A DNA stretch of 64,000 nt from Syngnathus acus. Taxonomy: Eukaryota; Chordata; Actinopteri; Syngnathiformes; Syngnathidae. This document shows positions 12,438 to 24,954 of the stretch, piece by piece (within the stretch, counting starts at the first letter, position 1; each line of letters starts with the position of its first letter). The position numbers were made by a program, and so were the translations under genes. The DNA is taken from the NCBI RefSeq assembly GCF_901709675.1, contig NC_051098.1:11039000-11102999 (forward strand), given 5' to 3'. Under the pieces are notes generated by a model. The model had not been told where the DNA came from, ran no database searches, and saw only the letters and a program-made list of their open reading frames with translations.

Positions 12438-14003
12438 GTCTACGTGTGTGAGGGTGAGAGAGTGGTGACGCCGCCCACAACATCCCAATTCCATTTAAGA
12501 TCCCTATGCCTTCCAGTGAAAGATAAAAAAAAAACATATGCCAAATTAGAAATGTTGCATCACCAGTGAGGTGTCAATTGTCTTTGTCGAGTCATCCGGC
12601 TTTTAGCACAACTTATTTACACCAAAATATCCTCTTTCAAGAGATATACAGTTTCAGTTTCTATATCTGACGTGCATAATCAGTGAACACGATCCGGAAA
12701 GTTCAATCCCCAACTCTTCAAATAAAGTTTAGTTTTCTTAGTTAAATTAAATTTGGTTTAATTCTGCTTTCCATTAAAATGCCTGCCTGTGAAACTGCAT
12801 AAATCCTGAAGTTTAAAAGAGCTGTTACTTGTTTGGAATTACTGCCGGTATTACCCGCTAAGTATTCCAGATAGATCATGTAATCCCAGAAGAGTGAATT
12901 ATTTTGATTTAGACAGACGGAGATGAGAACCCACACAAAAATATGCACACATTCACACACACCAACACAAATTTCAAGATGCAGATGTGGTATATCATCA
13001 TAAAAAAATCTGAATGTATTTAATATATGTTTTACTGGCTGATTTTTGTCACTTTTCGTATGCGAGCCTTGTAAAATTGATCAAAGCCACGCGTTAACAA
13101 CAGCACTCAGTAAAATGCAGTCATCCGTCAAGGGTGAGCTGTTTACATTAGCTGAACTCAAAATTATAGGGGCGCTATATTTGTTTGTCTGAGTGCAGTG
13201 CTGCAATTCAGCAGCATGTGTTCTGATGAGAACAAAGACATGAATTAATAAAGTATTAAGTAGTATTGTGGGAGCTCTTATGTAATGCAACAGGGCACAA
13301 GACAGTGGAAATAGGAGCCTGGTCCAAAGCCCAGATAAATACACACATAAAAACAATAGAACTGCTTTTGTCCCAGTTCTGCAACTTCCAAATCAAGGAC
13401 ACAGAATGCCCGACTTATATTCTATAAATTAGTCCTAGAAAGTCTGCCGTATTGTCTGAGGTGTGTTATGAGTGAATTTGACCTGATTTGCCCTTTCCTT
13501 GAAGTTATTTGACCACCACACAAAATTGGAAGCATTTAATTATCCACAATGAATCCCGAATTGATAAAATCAGGAATTACAAATCATTATGAATCGGTTT
13601 GCTTAGTACGCTCGCCCCTGATTGATTGTCTTGAGAATTAAAAGATGTGTATCAACATGCAAATCTGCATATCCGGAGTTTATGGGGTTATTCTGAATCA
13701 TACTTTGATTAATAAAATATCATTTTCTAAGCATTTCTTTTTGGGGCTTTAGAAACAGAGTGCAAAGGCTCAGGGGATTACAAAAAAAAAAATCATTTTC
13801 TTTGTGTCTTGCCTTCATTTTTTGTCTTTCTCATTATCACTCTGTTCTACCCTCTCAAATAAAGCTCGATAAGCAATGGCACTTATTTATATGGTAATTC
13901 ACCAATGAAACACATCACACATAAGATGTAAATAACATTCATTCTGTGTCTCTGGAAGCATGTTTATGTGTCTCTGTACAAATGTGTGTGTGCTATTTAT
14001 ATG
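11783..14003. other. No gene recognised; GT/G homopolymer repeat inside
   Basis: AT-rich DNA with unconvincing frames of at most about 91 codons. The pyrimidine-rich stretch at 12,181-12,265 gives a hydrophobic 61-codon frame that is explained by base composition. The composite GT/G repeat is listed separately. Confidence 0.55.
12402..12438. repeat. (GT)n followed by an 18-base G run
   Basis: About nine GT units run directly into 18 consecutive G (12,421-12,438), then TCTACGTGTGTG. Long pure G runs are rare in AT-rich fish DNA, can form G-quadruplexes and are a common place for sequencing or assembly error. Confidence 0.9.
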
Positions 14004-14192
14004 TCCGTCCATCCATTTTCTATACTGCTTATCACAGGGAACTGGAGCCCCCCTAGCTGACTTCAGCAAAAGGTAGACCAGATCCAGGACTGGTCAGCAT
14101 TCAATCACAGCCAGGGCATATATAGAGGGAGACGAGGCACATGTATTGTCTCTAAGCGGCAACTAAACCAGCCGAGTTATCCGCTACACCAT
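14004..14192 (+). mobile_element. Degenerate copy of the widespread teleost 'CCATCCATTTTCTA' dispersed repeat
   Basis: The sequence starts GTCCGTCCATCCATTTTCTA and continues with ACTGGAGCCCCCC, AGCTGACTTCAGCAAAAGG, GACTGGTCAGCATTCAATCA and GGGCATATATAGA, in the same order as a common fish repeat (CCATCCATTTTCTACCGCTT - GGTGCTGGAGCCTATCCCAG - CTGACTTCGGGCGAAAGGC - GTCCATCACAGGGCACATA). It is strongly diverged and non-coding. The family assignment in repeat databases was not checked. Confidence 0.7.
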
Positions 14193-17100
14193 CTGTGTGT
14201 GTGAATGAATGTAAACACACACACACATGAACCGGATTTCCTGAGCTATCCATTAGCGTTCAATCAAGAGTCAAATACAACATCAATATTTCCCCTTTTA
14301 GATAGTTTTCAAACTCAACTTGATTTTCCACAGACATTCTGCGGTGTGATAACTTTTCTTTTTCTAAAGGAGCTGAATGTATTTTCCTTATCAGTTTGAA
14401 AATAAGTAGGGTGAAGTGAATGAATGGAGAAATACATGCATAAAAGATGAAGAGGGCATTGAAATCGATTTTGGAGCAAACGTATTTATTTGACAAAGGC
14501 GTGTCGTTTGGCAACCAAATGGTTCCTGCGAGTAAACAAAGACGTGTAAATGAGGTTTAAGACTTGACAAATTGTGACAGGAGAAGATTAAGAAAGATTG
14601 GACGATAAACATGAAGATAAGAAAATTAAATGGGAATGTGAAGATAGACGGAACGAAATAATGACTCACACTGGATTTGAATGTTTTAAAAAAGATTCAC
14701 CATATTTATTGACGGAGGATTATTTTTATTTCTTTGTCTAACTTTGAGAGAGGAACAAAACATTTTCATGCAACGACAATTCTTTCCGAAATAAAATAAA
14801 AGTAGGCTTATTTGATATAATGCAACCCCCAAGTTATATAGAGTGTAGTGTGGCCTGAAAATAGGCTGAATATATTCAGGCGATTCTGCAGTTTAAAGTA
14901 CACAAATGAAGTTATTGCCCCTCTGCGGCCATGTAAGGACAGAGTTGGGAAACATAAAAAAAAAAAAAGGCTGAACTTAAATGAGAACCTCAAAGTACAC
15001 TTTTATGTTCTCCTTCTGGACCATAAACTTTTTGATCATTTTAAGGTCTGTAAACCTCAGTGCACGCATCAATGGTCTGAATGTATACTGAGAATTACAA
15101 AAGGATTTAATGACTCCAATCTGCCTGGAACAAAAGTTAGCTTTACATTTATTTTTAACTCTACAAAAATGCTTTCTTGTGTGCACATTTTTGGTTGAAA
15201 TAAAAAAGTATTACAAACTTCTGCATAAAACATTTCAGAAGCTTCCCCCATTGACTTGAATGTATATGGTAGACGAAATCTGGTAGTGTATGAAGTATAA
15301 GGGCGCTTGGTTATAGACGGATTTGTCGACTTCAATTTTATATGATCCACAATAAATTCATGATTTCTGCAGAAAGTTGCTACAGTGGTTGTGAACACGA
15401 TAGGCCAGGGTGGTGATATATCAGCCTTAGCTATTGGACATTTAGTGTGTGATACAAGAGGATGATTTATTTTATTTTGACAATATCGGCTGTGACCCTT
15501 GTTGCAAAAGAAACCCCTGACACACAAAGTCCAACAAGGAGGTGTGTGGTGATGGATCCAAAATTCCATCAACTGTTTTGTTGTTGCATTAAAGTCAGCT
15601 ATATGAAGTTCATCTCGGGTTCATTCTATTCTTGATGTTATTTTAATGTTGTTTCTGCTGATGCATTTTATTTTTTAAATGCGGAGATTTATAGAACAAT
15701 GTGAATGTGCTTGAACGCATGCTTGGATGGAAAATTTTAAATCCAGATTATGTAAACCATATAGGTGTAAATAAAGATTAGACAAGACAATTCATGGAAG
15801 GCGACCAAGAACCAGTGACGGTACAAAAGCAAGTTTTGTTTTGAGATGTCTACGCTAAGATTAAGACTTTTTTTTTAATAGGGATTGTCGAGAGAAGACG
15901 AGACATGTTGCCCAAATATATTCACGGTAGAGACAAACTCAGGTTTTTTTTTTTTTTTTTTTAATTGTTGTACAGGCATAATTTTCTACATAGACTTCAG
16001 GCAAACAATCCTGAGGCTAATCAGCTCAGAACGCATGGACAGAAAGATGAGTGGACAAAAAGAAGAATGAATAAAGCAGTGACTTTTCTGACAGTGTATG
16101 AAATCGAGAGGGATAAGGGGATTAAGTGAAATGTGACAGGATTAAAAAACAAAGAAAAAGAAATGAAGAAACACATTACAATATAGAGCAATCCATCAAC
16201 CTCTCATTAATGCTGCCTCCAATCTGTGCTGGATGTATTAAAGTATGTTTGACGTCAAGCATGTCTGCATTAGCTGTGAGCATACTGTGAATGATTTGTG
16301 GGCTAATTTAGAATCAAATTAGAATCAAATTCCCATTTAAGATGCCGAGAGTCAAAACCTGCCTTCCCATTTTTCTTTTATTAAATGTAATTTACATTTC
16401 CAAAATATTTTCATTTTTTTATTTTTATTTTTGTGTAGAACAAATTAGAAGTTGGTAAGCTTAGATTGTTTGATGTTGGGAATTCCACGATATAATATTA
16501 CAACCTGGTTATATTCAGTTGCAATTATATAGATTTTAATACCCAATGATTTTATAATTAGGGTTCAAAAGAATGCATTGGATTTCTGAAGTATTACACA
16601 TAAATATACAACGTATTCCACAATTCCATACAAACATTGCCAATATACCTTCATTCTTCTATCACGCCCTGAAATATCATTATCTAACAAATTGAGTTAG
16701 AATACAGACACTTGGGCAATAAACCAAGCGCTACCAGCCAATATTAACAATTTGTGACAGAGCAGAAGAAGAAAAGCCAATAATCATCAAAAAAGGGGAA
16801 GATTTTGAGGCTGAAAAATGAACGAGTCTTACTCAGTAATAGTGTTACTCTCCATACATTTTTTTTCCAAGCCTTCTTTTCTAATTAAATGTCAGCAGTA
16901 AGTAATGATGTGCTCCAGACTGTAAGTGCATCCATTCTAAATAGCACTTGTGAAAGTGTGTTAATGGAGTGATGGCTTTAAGATCGATTAGCTGGCTTAG
17001 ACGGTTGCGGCGAGGGCAGCAAATGCTATCTGGAGCTGAAACTATCTCACCTGTAAAGTGGAAAAAAAAAAATGTTTGTCCAGGGAGTGTACAGCATTTA

Positions 17101-20100
17101 TTCTTAGAAATGTTTTGAGTGCATAGATGAAGTGTTTTTTCTTAAACAAGTATCGACATAAAATGACTCATATTTTAAAGTATCTGATCATTGTATTACC
17201 CAAATCCAACATTTCCCTTGAGTGCTCTTTCATAACCGCTGACATTGGAATAAAGAAAGCCAGTATAATGCTAAACATTAACTACATACAAAGCGTTGAG
17301 TATAGCTTAGGTCAGCAAAGAGGAAGAGCACTTTGTGACCAGACAAAATGCAACACTAAATATTCCAACAACTGCAGTTTATACTGCATTACCAATACTG
17401 ATATTGCCCAAGATGGTGCTTTTACGGGTATTGTTAATTTCACTCTGCATACTAGTGATGCTTAAAGTGTGTTCTCCAAGCCAGAATGAATATATACTGC
17501 ATTTTTAATGAGTGATTTATTGACCTAATGGAGAGAAAAAGTAACTAGGTCAGCTTTGTTTTTGACATCTACAAAAGAGTTCCACAGCACTAATTGGATG
17601 TTTTTTTTTCTTCTTCTTTACTATGAGTGAAATAAGACAATTTTTTTCAATTTAAATATCCTATGCCAGTTTCCGTTTTGGTGAAAATTAGGCAGACACA
17701 TTAAGATACTCGTATGTACGTAAATAACTAACTAGTTTTTGTTATCATTACCAGCTTCAGTGTATCCTGAAAGGAGCCACATTATTTAATTAGCAAAACA
17801 AAAACTGATTCATGTTGATCATAGGGCATACTTCCTGCTGATCATTTTGTTTTTCTATGCTGCTGTGTTCAGCCACAAACAAATGGGGGAAAAAAAGTTT
17901 TGCATATCATTCACTCAACTGTGAGTTTATTTTTCTATTGAAATATAAAACCTACATAATGTGAAAGGATAATTTTACGTATTTTAACTCATCAGTTCCG
18001 AGCAGATAGCCATGAAAAATAAAAAAAAATATGTCGTACAAGAATCCGTGTTTAAGAGGTTAAATCCGTTTTCAGATTAAATCTAGATAACATGCTGGTT
18101 GACAAATAGAAATTAGTTTGAAAAAAGTGTTAGTTAAAATATTAATAAATAGTTCATTGTTATAAATGGAAACTGTAAAGATCTTAGAGTAGTCTGGTCA
18201 TTTTTAACAACGTAGTGATATGAATCTGAATCGAACATCAGTCATGTTGTCAAGAAGCTGATGTGCCTTTCGCCTCGCGACAGATAATATAATTCTCATT
18301 CAAAGCAGCTGCATTCATAATCCCTTTAGACCAGGAGGATAGAAAAGGTCCCCGTTACGGGGGTGTCATCGCAGGGTTACCTGCAGAGCTTCAGCTGAAT
18401 TGCACTTCACATTAGATTGAACTCAGTGATGGCAATGAGCTCTTTTTAAATCCTATTGTGTTTCTGTCACCATGAATAATGCACCACAAATGTGTTTTTC
18501 AGTAATGCTTTTTCACCTTTGCTTGGCAAAGAAATGGAAAGAATGGCGCACTGTATGCTGAATGCGGCTATCGGAAATCTTTGTATTTGAGGATCTTAAT
18601 TATAATTCTATTTGGATGGTTAAAGAACAAGTGTGAATACATTGGAGTATATAAGAGATTTCACTTAATAACCAACTCCATTTCTTTTGGTAGTTTGTTG
18701 TCGTTTGACGGCACTCGTTAGCCAGTGGCCGCGAATGCAAGTCAAGTGCAACAATGTTTACATGCTGCCAAGGTCGTGTGCTGTGAAGATTGTTAGCATG
18801 CATTAAAGGAATGCATTAACTTCACAAAAAAAATTATTGAAGTATGTTTATTTAAACTTACTTCTGTGTATACTAGCTTTGGTCTTTATACCAAATTCTC
18901 CAATTCTCTAACAAGGACTATAAATGTCACATGCACACAATGAAGAATGCAAACAGTATGAGAGGGTGAATAAGATGACAGAGCTCTGGACCTCAGAGAT
19001 CCAATACTACACTTGGCTGTGGCTTTTATTGAAATAGCAGCTTCAGGTGGAGGAGATTTGATCGCTAAATAACTTATGACACCTAAAGCAAAGCTTCTTG
19101 CCAGCTACCAGTTAGTGTGAAATGGTACACGATGCAGAATGGAATCGAGTGTGCATTCAATATTACCCCTGCCTATATTTAGCGATATTTTTATCATCTA
19201 GATAGAATTGGATCTTTTAATCAAATTGAAATAATCAACAACAAAAAGTTGTATACTTATTTCTGATGCTTGTTGTTATTCTAGTGTCGTCCGTCTGTTT
19301 ATTTCAGCATGGAATCCTCAGCATCAGATAGATTTAGCAACCTCTGACACTTTCTTATGAGAAGTTGGGGATATCCAGTGAGGTGCAACCAGGCACAAAG
19401 GAGGAGTTAATCAATGTTTGAGTCCTCTCTTCACCTTACTCGGTTCGTACACAACTGCAAAGGAGGTGACAGATGTCCAACACAATGTGTGTATGTGGCC
19501 ATGTCAGTCTGCAGACAAATCACTTGACAGAATCTAATTATCATTGTTCTGTTTCAACAAACAAAATGTCACAGAGAGATTCCACTGACACATGCACCGG
19601 TGACAGTGAGAATTTGAATGAGGGGTGCTTGTGTATAAATAGATTTGTATTGTGAGAAGAGTTTAGAATGTGTCTTTCTTTTGCAAAGTACGGCTCAATT
19701 TTGCATTTCCATTTTTTGTTGTGAATCTCTGGCACAAATGATTAGGTGCTCCTCCCACGATAAATCGAAGCCATTTCTTCCTCAACACCTTTGAGATTGG
19801 CAGCTGATGTAAAGTTTTCGAGGCGGTTGCATTGTCAGTCATTTTTTCCTCAGCTGAGTGGGCACGAAGTGAGCACATACTTGAATAAGGAGTCAAATCA
19901 TCTCAATCTTGCAAGCTTTTACTTTTCAAAGGCTATTTGCATGCAAACGGCAAACCGCATAAATGTTAAATTTAAAAACATGTCCTTGGCTAAATTGGAC
20001 ATGTGTATAAAAAAGTGGGACGATTGGCTTATAATGGAAAAGAACCTTTACAACTAAATACCCACAAAATGTGTTAATGCTGATTGGGTGTTGTTTGAAA

Positions 20101-20304
20101 AGTACTGCAGACATCAACTTTAATGTATTAAAAAAAGACATTGATCACTGAATATTATTATTGAATATTACCATACACTGTAAATTTAGTGGAATTACAC
20201 ACAGTATTTGTTTTTTATGGAGCTATGATTAGAATCCTCTTCGCCCGGTCCTCGACTATCAAATCATTTTATATGGCGAGCTATCCAACAGTCATCTCAC
20301 CGAT
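14193..20304. other. No gene recognised; longest unassigned frame of the window lies here
   Basis: Contents seen: an AC run near 14,217-14,227, 12 A near 14,957, T19 at 15,944-15,962, an 11-bp perfect tandem duplication (AGAATCAAATT) at 16,310-16,331, and a 166-codon minus-strand frame at 15,069-15,569 listed separately. The remainder is AT-rich with no transposon ends or exon-like segments recognised. Confidence 0.5.
15069..15569 (-). other. Unassigned open frame of 166 codons
   Basis: From an ATG at 15,569 the minus strand stays open for 166 codons, the longest non-repetitive frame in the window. In DNA this AT-rich such a length is unlikely by chance. A cysteine/histidine-rich part near the N-terminus (residues about 5-40: HHHTPPCWTLC, FFCNKGHSRYC, HPLVSHTKC) hints at a metal-binding fold but fits no family I can name. 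No promoter, splice sites or tail identify it. A piece with CATTCAAGTCAATGGGG on the minus strand is reminiscent of transposon-derived DNA. It may be a transposon ORF fragment or chance. Confidence 0.2.
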
Positions 20305-20448
20305 CTTGTCGTCTGTCGGAGACAGACAGATAAAGCTGCTCCCTCGTGAGCAATCAATGGCAGAACACAAGCTCTTCCCGTAAATGATAGACCATCCACA
20401 CACAAACTGACCTCCATCGACTGTCCTTTTAAATGAGGACAAAACATT
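20305..20448 (+). repeat. Copy B of the unnamed diverged dispersed repeat (partner at 5,820-5,966)
   Basis: Positions 20,386-20,448 (GATAGACCATCCACACACAA .. ACCTCCATC .. GAGGACAAAACAT) align to 5,903-5,966 in the same orientation with about three quarters identity by eye. Upstream, GCTGCTCCCTCGTGAGCAAT parallels TTGCTCCCTTCTGTCTGGTC less clearly. No inverted repeats, tail or coding frame. The separation of about 14.4 kb argues against a simple tandem event. Confidence 0.5.
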
Positions 20449-20713
20449 CAGTCGGAGCACTTTTGCTGCTCTGCTGTTTGACAGAGCCTGAGCCGCGCTT
20501 TATACAGAAACCACAAGAGAATGAATGATAAGAAAGCAATTTTTTTTCTTTTCTTGCCCATTTTAGCACCATCATCGTTTCTCAGCAGATTTTGACATCA
20601 AATGCTCCTTACTCACTGTAAACTCTTATCAGAATTGATATAAGTGATTGTTTTCCTCATTATTGTTGGCACATTATCTACCACCATTGCTCATTTAGTA
20701 ATTGTTTGACTTA

Positions 20714-20932
20714 CCGTATTTTCCAGACTATAAGCCGCTACTTTTTGCACAAACTTTGAACCCTGTGGCTTATTGTGGATTTTTCATAATTTTTATAATT
20801 TTGTATGATTTGTGCATATTGTCTTATATATGGAAATTAAACATGAACACACCTGCCAGTTTGGCTTATATGTCAACGAAACGAGAATTTCCGCGAATTT
20901 TAGCCGGTGCGGCTTATAGTTTTATATTACAG
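20714..20932. mobile_element. Decayed inverted-repeat element, 'ATAAGCCGC' relative of the CCGTATTTTCC MITEs
   Basis: Left end: CCGTATTTTCCAGACTATAA followed by GCCGCTACTTTTTGCAC, flanked by TA (20,712-20,713). Right end: GCCGGTGCGGCTTATAGT followed by a mutated terminus (TTTATATTACAGTA in place of the expected CCGGAAAATACGGTA). Internal words AACCCTGTGGCTTAT and CGAGAATTTCCGCG match the known fish family whose motif is 'GCGGCTTATAG'. A spurious 77-codon frame covers it. Divergence at the right end suggests it is older than the copies at 1,798 and 43,864. Confidence 0.75.
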
Positions 20933-23860
20933 TAGTTTTACTCATGTATAATAATAAATACTATGTAAAAGCATATGGAGTCGACTTCGTCACTTTCTCT
21001 TTGTATTCAACTTGACTGAAGAATAATCCTTGGTCAAGTAAATGTGTCAGGGACTTGCGAAGGTGTTTTTTTTTTTTTTTTTTCCACCAGACGATGGTGT
21101 GCAGGAAATTGAGCGCTGTGGGTTGTAACAGTAAAAAAGACAAACAATTGCAAGGACAAAGAAATGGGAAGAAAGGAGACAATGCTCTTCCAGGAAAAGC
21201 TGTGTCTTATTGACTGCAGTTGATGCGAGTTGCTCGACTGATGTCCTTTGTGAATTAGAGAGGATGGAAAGGGAAGTGTAGGACTAAATGTGGGAAGGTT
21301 AGCTATTTGAGGTGGGCTTTCGGAGTGGAAAGAGGTTTGTAGGAGGGCAAACAAAACATGGCTTGGATGTATAAACAGAGAGAATAATTCCCGACCAATG
21401 TGGAGAAAACAGTGAGAGCTCCTCAAATATGACGGAAATGTGCTTACCATTTTCTTTTTACTTTTCTTCTTCAGCCATCTATATAAGTGGCAGACAATGA
21501 AAGCGTCCCATACAAACGTATATGCAAATTAACCAAGATAAATTACCTGTCCAGCAAAACCGCAAGCAGTTTTGCATCTCTCTAAAAACCTTTGTCTCAC
21601 ATCAGCAAACTCAGTTTGGAAAAGGTCATGTTTTTGTTTGTTTCCGCTTCCATCTGTCTCTATTGTATTGCAATCGTGTTTTAATTATTTATTTATTTAT
21701 AATCAACCCCGAAAGGTGCACCACACTTTGGAATGGTCACTAGTCAATTAATGGCATACAAACATTTACACTCACTCGGGAAAACTGCACCTACAGACAC
21801 AGACACATTTTTTCCAAACATTTTTATTGTCCCCGCAACAGGTTTACTTTGATAATGATTTTTTTTCATTTTATTTGCTGCTGTAACCACCACTGTGGGA
21901 TCAATAAAGTCTTTTTCTTAATCTTTCCCTTTACTTGGCTCTCTAAGTGACTGAAAGTGGGTGACAGTCATATTAAAAAGATGTGAAACAATTAGTGCAC
22001 TTGCTGTGAATCTCACAACAATTATACTTCAATTAGCGTAGCCTACATTTGTCAACAAGAGAGCAATAGTCTCTTGTGTCTCTTTCAATTCTGTCTCACC
22101 CATGTTATGTGATATTGCATGTTTTTTCCCCCCCGGTATTATACGCAGCAGACACTGACATTCAATAGTTGCTTTCCACATTGTGAAAAGACATATTTAT
22201 ATACATAAAGGGATATTTGTGAGCTCATTTGAGATCATAAGATCTAATTATTTATACTAAATGTATTTATTTATATAATATATATATTTTTATAATTATA
22301 TTAAAATCAAAAGTATTGCTTAAAATTTGAAAAGATACTCAAGAAAAACCGTTAACATTCTTAATCTAAATTTGGAGTAACTGTACACAGACTTAACATT
22401 CAAGAATAGTATTAATTGTTATTTTTCACACACTGCAACAAAGAGATGACACAAATAGGTCAATAATTCCCACACGTTTTCAATTTGAAATTTTAGCGAG
22501 TCATTAACAGAATAAAAATGGAATCCAAAATAAGAAATTGGACCGCAAACAATTCAGTATGTTTCAGCAAAACAATCAGACTGCACACAATCAGTCATTT
22601 TGATCTGTGTCGTGGGCTTACACTGACAGGAAACCAGCTAACAAGTCTGCAGAGACCGAACTAGAAAATCCTTAAGAGTTATCCTTCTTTCCCCTTCAGT
22701 CAGGCCAGATACTCAGGAGGGAAACCAAACATCCCTCAACAGGATAATACTCGCTTCAACAAGGTTGACAAGTTCTTCAAGATTGAAATTACTGCTCACA
22801 ATAGGATGTTGTTCTGCGTGGAAAATAGGACTCCGAAAAGAGATCCGACTGTTTCACTGGGAGTGTTCAAACATCATGTCTTCTGGGTCACACATTCATT
22901 TGGGAAACATTAACAGGTTTTTACTGATGAGAGTCACGGTGTTGGTGCTAAAAGCATAAGCATAATGAGGAAAACAGTCATAAATCAAATTCTCTCAGCA
23001 GAGTCTAAGGTAATCAGTTGTGGGTCGGGTGGGACGCAAACCTTTGGGATGGAGTCACTAGAAATAGAAAGAAACGTTTTTATTCAGGACAGCGAAATGG
23101 CAAAAACTAGAGCTGCAAGACTCAATAGCAGAGTGCTGCCGTTTTCTGAGCCTTTTATATATGATGCATATTTGTGGTAACAGAGATGAAGGATTTATGT
23201 GATGAATGTAATTTGCAACATCACAGCAATCTTATCTCATTTCTGTGTATAAATGAAGCCACTTTATGGACAAATTCAATGTAGAATAAACAGACGGATA
23301 GAGGTTGCATTCATTTACGAGTACCTCATCACACTGTGTGTTATGACTACCTTACCGGGGGCTAAGTGTCTTGTGAGCTCAGGATGCGTATGATATTATT
23401 GGAGGAGCGTGACCTCAGCACTTGATCCCGATATCCCGAATCCAACCAAGCATAAACATCATTAAGTTCCATAGCTTGACTGGTACCGTTGTTTGTCATT
23501 AGAGTGCCCCTTGAGTTCCTTTCTCACTCTCTAGAGGTTTGACTTATCGGTATTTGTGACCTCTATAGGTGTCTCAAAATGACATTAACCTTAATTCAAG
23601 AAAGTGTCCATGTTTATGGGTTCCCCAGAGTATGGGAAATTAGTGAAAATTGGTAAAAAAAAAAGTGTGGGAAATATGTTTATTTCATTATACTACTAAT
23701 CATAATTAAATTAATAGTATGTGTAAAGCCTGTATATTCTCCGTTGCATTGACTACTAAAGCATACAGTTCTGTGCAAGAGTGATGTCATACAAGTGTAT
23801 CAAACAATGTACAGATTTATTATAATTTTTAATCTTAAATATCATTATTGTACAATTCTA
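20933..23860. other. No gene recognised; one LINE tail, T run, TA-rich DNA
   Basis: T18 at 21,066-21,083 sits in a 138-codon minus-strand frame (21,034-21,450) that is explained by pyrimidine-rich composition. The LINE tail at 21,860-21,925 is listed separately. TA-rich DNA lies at 22,255-22,310. No exons recognised. Confidence 0.5.
21860..21925 (+). mobile_element. LINE 3' tail
   Basis: GCTGCTGTAACCACCACTGT followed by GGGATCAATAAAGTCTTTTTC is a diverged version of the CCACTGTGGGA..AATAAAGT end found at the left edge of the window, in the same orientation. The upstream 150 bp contain no readable LINE frame, so this is a very short or heavily decayed insertion. Confidence 0.6.
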
Positions 23861-23862
23861 AA

Positions 23863-23930
23863 TGGGAATCGAACACACATTACCGACACCGAAGTCTAGA
23901 ACGTTACCACTACGCCATTTGTGGCTCATT
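23863..23930 (-). mobile_element. tRNA-derived SINE head (degenerate)
   Basis: On the minus strand TGGCGTAGTGG fits an RNA polymerase III A box and GTTCGATTCC fits a B box, spaced about 40 bp apart as in tRNAs. The anticodon stem cannot be folded and the T stem pairs imperfectly, so it is not a working tRNA gene. The motif order (GGCGTAGTGGTAACG .. GTGTTCGATTCCCA) resembles fish tRNA-derived SINEs. No clear 3' tail was identified. Confidence 0.55.
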
Positions 23931-24849
23931 GAATCAAGGCGCACTGTGTCGCTGTCCATGGTGCTGAAACGGCCACGCAATGGAGTGCTGAGACTTACGG
24001 TTCACATTTCGGTTCAATTTTGTGCTTCTTAGCAAAGGCCATGTTGCTCTTGGTTCATTCGTTACGTTTATTTACTAGTGTTGCCGTTTTTTATTCTGCT
24101 AAAACAGTCGGCTAACTGCTCCGCGCTTTATCAACATTGATATTGTAGCTTGCAGCATTGTTGAGTCGCCACAAGGCCAACTGCTTGCTCTCATGGGTTG
24201 GATTTGGCCCACAGATCGCTAATCGGGGATGGCAGCAGTAGATTGTATCCATATATTCCCCGATCCATATCCAGATTCGACCGCTTGAGGCTTGACACAG
24301 ACAAGTAAGGCTTTGCTGGAGGACCGAAACACAGTAGCAAAATTAATAGTGAACACACGTCGCGGCCAAGAGCTTTGAACTTTGGTGATGTGAATGTGCT
24401 CCATTCTGCAAAATCAATCACAATGTTTGAATGAAAGTCAGCAAAGTGAAGGATTTTGTATGAAAGCTTTTATGTACACTTTTAGAAAATTTCAAAATTA
24501 TACACACAAAAACGCTTTTCCTTATTCCATTTATGTTCTGTATTTGCATGTCCCATTGTTTCTGGCAAAACTATTAGTGGCACGAGCTAATGGAAAAACA
24601 TTTCTTTCTACAAATGCATTAAATAACAGAATTATTCATTACACACAATCAACAGCAGAAAGTATTGCATAATAAGGAATTTTGCAATTGCATCCTTAAT
24701 TGCCAGCAAACTCCACCCATCAGGAACCGGAAAAAAAACTGTCGAAGTGACAAACAGAAAACATTGGCATTGAATTGAAGAGTGCCTATATCTCCTGAAG
24801 GTGAATATCAAGAGATCTAAACTCATAAATTATTCATAACTGTATTTTA
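23931..24849. other. No gene recognised; slightly GC-richer than surroundings
   Basis: The part at 23,940-24,180 contains scattered CpG and 'CGGTTCACATTTCGGTTCAA' words like those in some hAT-derived fish repeats, but no ends could be defined. Overlapping minus-strand frames of 76 and 61 codons at about 24,191-24,421 show no domain. Confidence 0.4.
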
Positions 24850-24900
24850 TTAGGGCAGCGCAGTGGCACGTGGGGTTAGTACATCTTCAACCGCCTTTGG
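24850..24900 (+). mobile_element. SINE-like fragment (A-box region)
   Basis: GGGCAGCGCAGTGGCACGTG then GGGTTAGTACATCTTCAACC parallels the common teleost repeat start GGGCGGCACGGTGGCGCAG .. GGTTAGCACATCTGCCTCAC. The B box is lost. It lies about 350 bp upstream of the putative first exon. Confidence 0.4.
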
Positions 24901-24954
24901 TGACACGATGATACTTTCAGACACATGATATGATGCCTGACAAGGATGAATAAA

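Noticed and set aside
21034-21450. 138-codon minus-strand frame
   Set aside because: Ser/Leu/Phe/His-rich product of a purine-rich plus strand including an 18-base T run; no domain, no conserved order of motifs.
23863-23930. A functional tRNA gene on the minus strand
   Set aside because: A- and B-box-like words are present, but the anticodon arm does not fold and the T stem is imperfect; a SINE remnant fits better.
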